Source: Gammaproteobacteria bacterium
GTDB taxonomy: Bacteria > Pseudomonadota > Gammaproteobacteria > Steroidobacterales > Woeseiaceae
Length of the DNA: 32,074 bases
Assembly (NCBI GenBank): GCA_003331585.1
Contig: QOPG01000015.1
Location: 1-32,074 of the forward strand
Reading direction: 5' to 3'
The translations under genes were made by a program, and so were the position numbers. Below the pieces are notes generated by a model. The model was not told where the DNA came from. It made no database searches and saw only the letters and a program-made list of their open reading frames with translations. Positions 26,154 to 32,074 of the stretch are shown here, one piece after another; positions within the stretch are counted from its first letter, which is position 1; each line of letters starts with the position of its first letter.

Positions 26154-26909
26154 CTATAATTTTAGAATTGATGACTTTAGGTAAGATTGATCGGATCCAA
26201 CAATAAAAAGAGAGAAGCCCTTTCTAATCCATTTTTCAAGATCATTATTATCAGGCAAATACATACCTAATGGAATACCATTTCTTTTAGCAGATTTAAC
26301 AACAATATCAATAGCATTTTCAACACTTGAGTCATTAATATTATTACATCCCATCGAAACAGCTAAATCAGCTCTACCAATAAACAAACAATCAATTCCA
26401 CTTACTTCAGTGATTTCATCTATGTTGTCAACAGCTTGAATTTCTTCGATTTGACAGAGCACAGAAACATTCTTATTTGATGCTTCTATCATTTCATCAA
26501 TGGTGAATGAACCATAATTACCTGATCTAGAGGAGTTAGAGAAACCTCTTCGACCCATCTCAAAGTCTTTTGATTTATATTTTGAGGCATTAATTGCAGC
26601 AATTGCATCTTGCTTGCAATTAATATGAGGGAATAATACTCCATTCGCACCCATATCAAGAACACTCAAGACATCTTCTTCATTGGAAGTAGGTACTCTG
26701 ACAATGACTGGAGTGTCATTAGCTCTGGCAGCTAATATACATGTATCTAAATCAGATTTAGAAAAGGGTGCATGTTCGGCATCCAGAGCAATAAATGATA
26801 AATTACATGATGTTACTATTTCAACTACTTGATAATTAGGTGTTTTTATAAAAGTTCCGATCATACGATCTGAGCTAAAAAGTTGTTCTTTTAGAGAAAT
26901 AACAGCCAT
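26154..26909 (-). CDS. HpcH/HpaI-type class II pyruvate-like aldolase
   Basis: The 251-residue aldolase/citrate lyase-family TIM barrel has all key residues: LDAEHAP with His46, Arg71 (VRVP), the metal-binding Glu155 (CQIEE) and Asp181 (GRADLA). Members split 2-keto-3-deoxy acids or related 4-hydroxy-2-oxo acids into pyruvate (or oxaloacetate) and an aldehyde. It begins 2 bases after the cupin gene, so the two are translated together. This is the one clear carbon-carbon cleavage step in the cluster and suggests that the imported substrate ends in central metabolism. The aldehyde half of the substrate is unknown. Confidence 0.88.
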   Translation of the reverse strand: MAVISLKEQLFSSDRMIGTFIKTPNYQVVEIVTSCNLSFIALDAEHAPFSKSDLDTCILAARANDTPVIVRVPTSNEEDVLSVLDMGANGVLFPHINCKQDAIAAINASKYKSKDFEMGRRGFSNSSRSGNYGSFTIDEMIEASNKNVSVLCQIEEIQAVDNIDEITEVSGIDCLFIGRADLAVSMGCNNINDSSVENAIDIVVKSAKRNGIPLGMYLPDNNDLEKWIRKGFSLFIVGSDQSYLKSSILKL

Positions 26910-26911
26910 TA

Positions 26912-27289
26912 TTATTCTTGATTTTTTTCAAATTCTTGGTAATCAACAAGATGCATGTAATCCTCTCTAATAGGAGCGAATATATCTAAATTCAATACCG
27001 GCTCATCGCCAAATGGTTCTGCATAATGCTCAACATTCGGAGGTATTCTTATGAGTGACCCAGGGCCCCCTTCTAAAACCTCATCGCCGACATGAAAACG
27101 AACTTTACCCTGCACAATATACACTGCCTGCTCAAAAGGATGAGAATGAGGATTAATTTCCATTCCTGGCTCAAGTGTATTCATTACCATCATAAATTGA
27201 TCTCCTCGAAAACCTTTTCTAGAGACTCCAGGCCTTACCTCCTCACCTTCGATAGTATCCCAATTATATAATTTCGCCTTTGTTGACAT
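26912..27289 (-). CDS. Single-domain cupin
   Basis: The 125-residue small beta-barrel has cupin motif 1 as H48-x-H50-x3-Q54 (PHSHPFEQAVYIVQG) and motif 2 ending in H88 (PPNVEHY). Gln in place of the usual Glu leaves a three-His site. Such cupins act as isomerases, lyases or dioxygenases on sugar-acid or oxo-acid substrates, or simply bind them. A good SD (AAAGGA) precedes the ATG. It sits between the flavoprotein and the aldolase of the TRAP cluster, so a role in converting the same substrate is likely. Confidence 0.82.
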   Translation of the reverse strand: MSTKAKLYNWDTIEGEEVRPGVSRKGFRGDQFMMVMNTLEPGMEINPHSHPFEQAVYIVQGKVRFHVGDEVLEGGPGSLIRIPPNVEHYAEPFGDEPVLNLDIFAPIREDYMHLVDYQEFEKNQE

Positions 27290-27326
27290 GTTTTTTCCTT
27301 TATTTAAATTTTATTAATCATATCAT

Positions 27327-28385
27327 CTAATTTAATGAATCATCAGGAACAAATTTTTTCCAGTAATTTGGTCTTATTTCTTGCTCCCCATAAGATTTCA
27401 CTCTATCTGCAGTAATTCCAATAATATCTTTAATACTTGCATTTTTTCTATCGAGATAACTTGAAAGTTGGTGCAATGTTTTTGGTATAACATCAAATCC
27501 ATCCATAAAAATTGCAGATGTCATTTCAACTGCGGTAGCTCCCGAAAGAATCATTCTGACCACGTCTTCACCGCTTCTTACTCCATTGGTCCCGATTAAT
27601 GGGTACTCATTACCTAACATTTTTCTTGTTTCGCTTAACCATCGACACGTTATTGGTAATGCCCATCTCCCTCCATATGCTCCATTTGTACCAAGAATGG
27701 GATCCATGGACTCAATATCCGGTATCATTGCCATCATTCGTCCGATCATAACAACCGCATCTGCACCCTGTTCTTTTGATGCGGCTGATATTTCTATTAC
27801 ATTCTCAGTTACTCCTGCAATTTTTATCCACAAACTTCCTTTAAATACATCTCTGACATTCTTTACAATCTCTTTAACTATATCTTCTTTTCTGATTATC
27901 TTTATTTCTTCATCCAATTCCACTCCATGTGGAGCACCTATATTCACTTCTAGTATTCGAATTCCCAGGTTATTTGCAATTTCGGCATATTTTATCAAGC
28001 AATCTAAATTGCTAGGTATAAGACTCGCAATCACAAAAGCATTTTCTTTTGCTGCCTCATTATCGAGTATTGAAATTTTATTAAGCCACTCTTCTGTTTC
28101 TAGCTGGATGAGACCAGACCTTCCAAAGAGACTGGTATCGATGTCTTTTTTTTCTTTCCAATTAATATTATCTAATTTCGAATCAATTAATGAATAATCG
28201 GTTTTGTCTAGTTGAATTTTTGCCACATTACTCTCATTGCTGGATTTAGCAACAACGGCAGCAGCTCCCATATTTATAGCATTCATAATTCCAGCTTTTT
28301 CAATAAAATGCTCGGCTGAGCCGCAAATAATTGGATTTTTTAATCTGATATCACCAATATCGATTTCTAATTTCTTTTTATCCAT
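27327..28385 (-). CDS. Dihydroorotate/dihydropyrimidine dehydrogenase-fold flavoprotein lacking the usual catalytic Cys/Ser
   Basis: The 352-residue FMN-type TIM barrel resembles the PreA/dihydropyrimidine dehydrogenase branch of the dihydroorotate dehydrogenase family. Features are LKNPIICGSA at the N-terminus, AKSS with K47, LEVNIGAPHG (145-154), WIKIAG with K188, NGAYGGRWALPI and the FMN-phosphate loop GTNGVRSGED (265-274) followed by SGATAVEMTSA. In relatives the 148-153 motif is N-x-S-C/S-P-N/H; here it is NIGAPH, so Ala151 takes the place of the base in class 1 and 2 enzymes. No Cys is seen in the following loop either. There is no iron-sulfur domain. It overlaps the TRAP permease gene by 8 bases. 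Pyrimidine synthesis is unlikely; an oxidoreductase for the transported compound is inferred. Confidence 0.78.
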   Translation of the reverse strand: MDKKKLEIDIGDIRLKNPIICGSAEHFIEKAGIMNAINMGAAAVVAKSSNESNVAKIQLDKTDYSLIDSKLDNINWKEKKDIDTSLFGRSGLIQLETEEWLNKISILDNEAAKENAFVIASLIPSNLDCLIKYAEIANNLGIRILEVNIGAPHGVELDEEIKIIRKEDIVKEIVKNVRDVFKGSLWIKIAGVTENVIEISAASKEQGADAVVMIGRMMAMIPDIESMDPILGTNGAYGGRWALPITCRWLSETRKMLGNEYPLIGTNGVRSGEDVVRMILSGATAVEMTSAIFMDGFDVIPKTLHQLSSYLDRKNASIKDIIGITADRVKSYGEQEIRPNYWKKFVPDDSLN

Positions 28386-30282
28386 AAAATTTTTCTGATG
28401 ACTTCAAAGTTGATATCCTGGTTATGCTATACAAGACCAAAATACCAAATACCATCATCATATAGATATAATTGGAATCTCTTCCTAGCCATAATGTAGA
28501 ACTACCTATCAGTAAGGAACTGAACAAATATAAACCTATAATTATTATTTCCTTCAATGACTTTATTGAGTTCCCTCTTAGGACATGTGAGAGTATTAAT
28601 CCAGAAATTAAACAAGTAAAAAATATATTCAATATTTCAACCCAAGATCCCTTAAACAATAAACTATCATTATAAACAAATAAAAAAGGGAGAAGATACG
28701 CAGCAATTCCAAGTTTAATTGCTGTAAAACTGGTCTTCCATAAAGATGATCCTGCGATACCGGCAGCAACAAATGAAGCAACTGCTACTGGTGGAGTAAT
28801 CATCGAAAGTAAGCCAAAATAGAAAATAAATAAATGTGCTGCCAGTACTGGAACACCCATTTCAATAACTGCGGGCGCGAGAACAACCGATAAAACTATA
28901 TAAACAGCTGCGGTAGGCATCCCCATTCCTAAAATTATTGCTACGATGCCTGTTAAAAACAACATTACTAATAACCCATACTGATTACCAATATCAGTAA
29001 GACCCAATGTCAAATTAAACCCCAAACCGGTTACATTTAACACTCCAACAATAATACCCGCTGCTCCTCCAATAAGAATAATGGGTATTAAAGTTTGAGA
29101 GACGCTTTGCATGAATGGATTAATATCTTTATGGTTTATGTTGGAGTCGCTCATAAAAAAACCACAAATAACCGCAGCAAAACCAGATATCAAAGCTGAT
29201 TTTGCAGGTTGAAGACCAATACCAAACATAAGAAAAATTAACAAGACAATAGGAAATAGATGTAAACCTCTCTTACTTAATAAAAATTTAAAATCAGGGA
29301 GCTTCGAACGATCGATACCTTTTAGATTATTATCTTTTGCCATCAAATCTACCTGGGCAAACAAAATCACATAATAGATAATTGCAGGTAATGCTGCTGC
29401 AGCAACAACTTCAACATAAGGGATATCTAAAAATTCAGCAATCAAAAATGCAGTAGCGCCCATAACAGGTGGCGCTAATTGACCTCCATTTGATGCTATT
29501 GCCTCGACCGCAGCTGCAAAATATCCTGGGAGACCAGTTTTTTTCATTAATGGGATACTTACAACGCCTGTGGACATCACGTTACCCACTGTAGAGCCAC
29601 TTATTGAACCAAAAATCGAACTCGCAACGATAGAAACTTTAGCCGGACCACCTCGATAGTGACCCATTAAAGATAAAGATAGATCGGTTAAAAACTGTCC
29701 CGCACCACTAACTTTTAGTAGTTCGCCCATCAAGAGAAAACCAAAAACAACTGAACAAACAATAGATAAAATTAAGCCTGGAACACCACCAGTGTCGGCA
29801 TAGAAATAAAGAACTAAACGAGTTGGATTAACTTGGGCGCCCTGCATAATTCCAGGTAGATTGTGTCCAAAAAAACCGTAAACAATAAATATTATTGTTA
29901 GAATAGTGATTGCGTAGCCGCAATATCTCCTCAATGCCTCAATAAGTAATAATATTGCTATAACCCCAGGAATCCATTTCTCAATACCCCGGTTAGCTAA
30001 ATCGGTAAGCCAGTCAACATAATTTAGAGATGCCCAGCCCCAACAAATTATAGCCAAAAATCCCATTACTAAATCTATAATAGATGGTTTTAAATCATCG
30101 GAGAGAGGTTTCAACAGAAAACCAGCAGCAATTGCAATTGCAAGCATAACTGATATATAGCTTGCGGTTACCACTCCTATATTTAACCTTACTGGTAAAT
30201 CAAAAATCCAGGAAATACCCAGCAATACTAGCGACCAAATATAAAAGCTTTTTAATTTCTTCAAGAAAGAATCAAAATTCAT
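28378..30282 (-). CDS. TRAP transporter, fused DctQ-DctM permease
   Basis: The 634-residue inner-membrane protein unites the small (4-TM) and large (12-TM) TRAP subunits, as is normal for TAXI-type systems. The N-terminal third holds the Q-like helices. The M-like part includes GAGQFLTDLSLSLMGHYRGG, SSIFGSISGSTVGNVMSTG, SNGGQLAPPVMGATAFL and GMGMPTAAVYIV, all characteristic of the fused family. It uses an ion gradient (usually Na+) and a periplasmic binding protein to import organic acids. It lies 55 bases after the binding-protein gene and overlaps the flavoprotein gene by 8 bases. Confidence 0.96.
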   Translation of the reverse strand: MNFDSFLKKLKSFYIWSLVLLGISWIFDLPVRLNIGVVTASYISVMLAIAIAAGFLLKPLSDDLKPSIIDLVMGFLAIICWGWASLNYVDWLTDLANRGIEKWIPGVIAILLLIEALRRYCGYAITILTIIFIVYGFFGHNLPGIMQGAQVNPTRLVLYFYADTGGVPGLILSIVCSVVFGFLLMGELLKVSGAGQFLTDLSLSLMGHYRGGPAKVSIVASSIFGSISGSTVGNVMSTGVVSIPLMKKTGLPGYFAAAVEAIASNGGQLAPPVMGATAFLIAEFLDIPYVEVVAAAALPAIIYYVILFAQVDLMAKDNNLKGIDRSKLPDFKFLLSKRGLHLFPIVLLIFLMFGIGLQPAKSALISGFAAVICGFFMSDSNINHKDINPFMQSVSQTLIPIILIGGAAGIIVGVLNVTGLGFNLTLGLTDIGNQYGLLVMLFLTGIVAIILGMGMPTAAVYIVLSVVLAPAVIEMGVPVLAAHLFIFYFGLLSMITPPVAVASFVAAGIAGSSLWKTSFTAIKLGIAAYLLPFLFVYNDSLLFKGSWVEILNIFFTCLISGLILSHVLRGNSIKSLKEIIIIGLYLFSSLLIGSSTLWLGRDSNYIYMMMVFGILVLYSITRISTLKSSEKFYG

Positions 30283-30337
30283 AGTTAATTTTTTTGATTA
30301 GAATCGCACTTGATTTATTTTTATTAATTGGCGGCAA

Positions 30338-31348
30338 TTAGTTTTCGCCTGACAAAAGAAGTTGATTCCTCTTTTCTTGATCAGGATTCCAACGGTTCTT
30401 CTTTTTGTAATAATTAATAGCACCTTGATGGTATGGAATAGTATTATTGATATCTACAAACATACCTGGACTTCCTCTTTTCAAAGCCGCAAATTGAGAC
30501 TCAAGCATTTCCCAGTTATCTTCTATCGTAGAAATAATATTTTCGGCCACATCATCGGATAAATGACTTGAGGCGATAAGATAAATATCAACTGAACCCG
30601 TGACGAGACCCTTATCTGCTCCAGGTAATTGGTCATCATCTTTTACGATATATGTGTTAAAACCTTTTTTTTGGTTAGCATAAAACTCTTGAATATTCTC
30701 AATATTAGACATATCTAAAAACCGAATACCTCCAGGTGTTGTGGCATGAGCTTTTCTAACATTGCCCTGTCCGAGTGCGATTGGAGCCGCATCAGCAAGT
30801 CCATCTGTAACAGCTGTAATACCTTGCGGCAACCCACCAACAGTAATTGACCTATAATCTTTTTCAGACAAGCCTGCACCTTCAAGCATCAATTTGTTTG
30901 CAATGCTTAATGTCAAATTAGCGGATTGTTTGTCAACAACACTTTTATCATTCAAATCGGTCAAATATTGAAGCCCTGAATCACCTCTCACCATATAGCC
31001 ATATGGCATCACCCAAAACTTCATCAATACTCTTAAGTTCGGCTGCTCAGTCAGATCTAATTGACCCATGTAATAACTTCCGGACTCGATACTGGTGCTG
31101 AAGCCAAGCGACATTTCTCCGTTATTAATCAAAGGAACATAAACAGCAGATCCTGATGCCGGTTGAGCGGTTGATTTTATTTGCAACTTTTCATTGAATA
31201 ACTTTGAGAGCCCAGTTCCAACAACATAGTAAAATGTTCCAGCTGGATTTGTGCCTATCGTTATTGAGTTAGTTTGATTGTTACCACCACATGATATTAA
31301 TAACGTTAATCCGAAACAGACTGTTATTTTTTTAAAGAAATTTGTCAT
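30338..31348 (-). CDS. TAXI-family TRAP transporter solute-binding lipoprotein
   Basis: The 336-residue extracytoplasmic receptor belongs to the TAXI type. The SITIGTNPAGTFYYVVGTGLSKL motif (trimmed here: IGTNPAGTFYY) follows the signal; later blocks are TAQPASGSAVYVPLI, LGFSTS and VGGLPQGITAVTDGLADAA. The signal ends in a lipobox LLISC with Cys20 followed by GG, so the receptor appears membrane-anchored, whereas most Gram-negative TRAP receptors are free in the periplasm. It pairs with the fused permease directly downstream. Ligands of TAXI receptors are mostly unknown, with a few reported for dicarboxylates and glutamate-like compounds. The ligand here cannot be read from sequence. Confidence 0.94.
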   Translation of the reverse strand: MTNFFKKITVCFGLTLLISCGGNNQTNSITIGTNPAGTFYYVVGTGLSKLFNEKLQIKSTAQPASGSAVYVPLINNGEMSLGFSTSIESGSYYMGQLDLTEQPNLRVLMKFWVMPYGYMVRGDSGLQYLTDLNDKSVVDKQSANLTLSIANKLMLEGAGLSEKDYRSITVGGLPQGITAVTDGLADAAPIALGQGNVRKAHATTPGGIRFLDMSNIENIQEFYANQKKGFNTYIVKDDDQLPGADKGLVTGSVDIYLIASSHLSDDVAENIISTIEDNWEMLESQFAALKRGSPGMFVDINNTIPYHQGAINYYKKKNRWNPDQEKRNQLLLSGEN

Positions 31349-31442
31349 TACTTTTTAACTCGCTAATCTATTTAATTTGTATTTAGAGACACAAAATAAC
31401 AAACATTAGATGGATATCCTATCGTTAATCAATTTAAATAAT

Positions 31443-32006
31443 TTACTGCGCCCTTCTGAAATTTTCTATTATTTCAGGATACGCATTTTTTACTCGGTTA
31501 TCTGATAATAGAGCCTCCAGCTTAATTGATAAGACATTAATACTAGGGATCAAAAAAAAGGATTGATTTATGGCTGTAAAGTTATGAGCAAGCTCAAGTT
31601 GATGGTCCATCGCAATCTCATCTGCATTTGCATTGCCATTTAACTCAACAATAATATTTCCAGTAAATATGGCGGCTTTCTCTTTATCTGTATCGTAAAT
31701 AAGAAAATACTTTTCTTTCGATGAATCGTCATATTCTGATCTCATTGGGGGTGATTGTATGAAGACCTCATACTCACCAATATTACTTCGCCAAATAATA
31801 TTGCTATTCCCATTATCAAATGATGCTTGATTTCTTACAATGCCGTTGGGAACGACTTGATAGTTATTATTTTCAGTCTGAATGTTTTCTCCGATTGCAT
31901 ATGGGGTCAAAAATTTTACATTTTGTGAATGGGCAATTTCAAATGCAGACAATATGCATAGAAGCCACAAAATCAGGATTGGTGTATTTTTAATTAACTT
32001 CTTCAT
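31443..32006 (-). CDS. Secreted protein of unknown function upstream of the TRAP genes
   Basis: I do not recognise the family. The 187 residues start with a classical Sec signal peptide (MKKLIKN, hydrophobic core, likely cleavage after AHS at about residue 27), giving a mature soluble protein of about 160 residues with no Cys. Visible strands include EVFIQSPP, YFLIYDTDKEKAAIFTGNIIVEL and a C-terminal helix ENFRRAQ. It is 94 bases upstream of the binding-protein gene in the same direction. It may be the first gene of the transport operon or a separate unit; the long gap leaves this open. Confidence 0.65.
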   Translation of the reverse strand: MKKLIKNTPILILWLLCILSAFEIAHSQNVKFLTPYAIGENIQTENNNYQVVPNGIVRNQASFDNGNSNIIWRSNIGEYEVFIQSPPMRSEYDDSSKEKYFLIYDTDKEKAAIFTGNIIVELNGNANADEIAMDHQLELAHNFTAINQSFFLIPSINVLSIKLEALLSDNRVKNAYPEIIENFRRAQ

Positions 32007-32018
32007 AGATTTTTATTT

Positions 32019-32047
32019 ATTATGCATTTAATCGATTTACCTGCCAA
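32019..32047 (-). promoter_or_regulatory. Possible sigma70 promoter ahead of the secreted-protein/TRAP genes
   Basis: On the minus strand TTGGCA (32047-32042) and CATAAT (32024-32019) are 17 bases apart, each one mismatch from consensus. A start near 32012 would leave only about six bases before the ATG at 32006, and no SD is present, so the transcript would be almost leaderless. Chance matches are frequent in this base composition. Confidence 0.4.
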
Positions 32048-32074
32048 ATACTGTTATTTTCCAATTACTGAGCG

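Noticed and set aside
27586-28197. A 203-codon open frame antisense to the flavoprotein gene
   Set aside because: It is a reading shadow of a well-supported coding region on the other strand, with no recognisable domain and no SD.
25218-32006. Genomic island or recent transfer of the TRAP cluster
   Set aside because: Base composition and codon style look the same as in the neighbouring housekeeping genes, and there is no tRNA, integrase or repeat at its edges inside the window.

Overview
The window reads as a chromosomal segment from an AT-rich (about one third GC by eye) gammaproteobacterium. Three things support this. It has Lipid A/LPS genes (msbA-lpxK-kdsB). It has several gammaproteobacterial neighbourhoods: rne | rluC / yceF / yceD-rpmF, orn | rsgA, ppsR | ppsA, and the SRP RNA gene followed by dnaX-ybaB-recR. 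Coding is also dense, with overlapping stops, few Shine-Dalgarno sites and Lys/Asn/Ile-rich proteins. This compact style resembles marine planktonic lineages such as SAR86 and relatives, but the taxon cannot be fixed from this sequence alone. I see no tRNA, rRNA, CRISPR, insertion sequence or prophage.

Layout. 1-4929: ribosome/RNA block, with rpmF (cut by the left edge), yceD, the Maf-family pyrophosphatase yceF, rluC, and divergently rne behind a roughly 330-base leader with strong secondary structure. 4926-8460: lipid A/Kdo operon msbA-lpxK-kdsB on the minus strand. 8559-13489: plus-strand run of a saccharopine-dehydrogenase-like oxidoreductase, two uncharacterised lipoproteins, a small membrane protein and the periplasmic protease Prc. 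13501-17189: DUF1249 gene and ppsR, divergent from ppsA. 17186-19374: DUF938 methyltransferase and orn, divergent from rsgA. 19371-22491: 4.5S RNA, dnaX, ybaB, recR and a HIT protein in one direction, with a good sigma70 promoter for the RNA. 22743-25205: a YbdL-like aminotransferase and an APC amino-acid permease.

25218-32006 is the accessory part. Seven co-directional genes encode a secreted protein of unknown function, a TAXI-type solute-binding lipoprotein, a fused TRAP permease, a dihydroorotate/dihydropyrimidine-dehydrogenase-fold flavoprotein, a one-domain cupin, an HpcH/HpaI-type aldolase and a DUF6282 amidohydrolase-like enzyme. Together they look like an uptake-and-breakdown pathway for an unidentified organic acid or cyclic substrate. 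The flavoprotein lacks the Cys/Ser base usual in its family, so its chemistry is probably not the textbook one. This cluster is the best candidate here for an undescribed system.

Other points worth checking are competing RNA structures at the rne start codon, a possible slippage site in dnaX at the position where gamma is made in E. coli, and two unknown lipoproteins upstream of prc.
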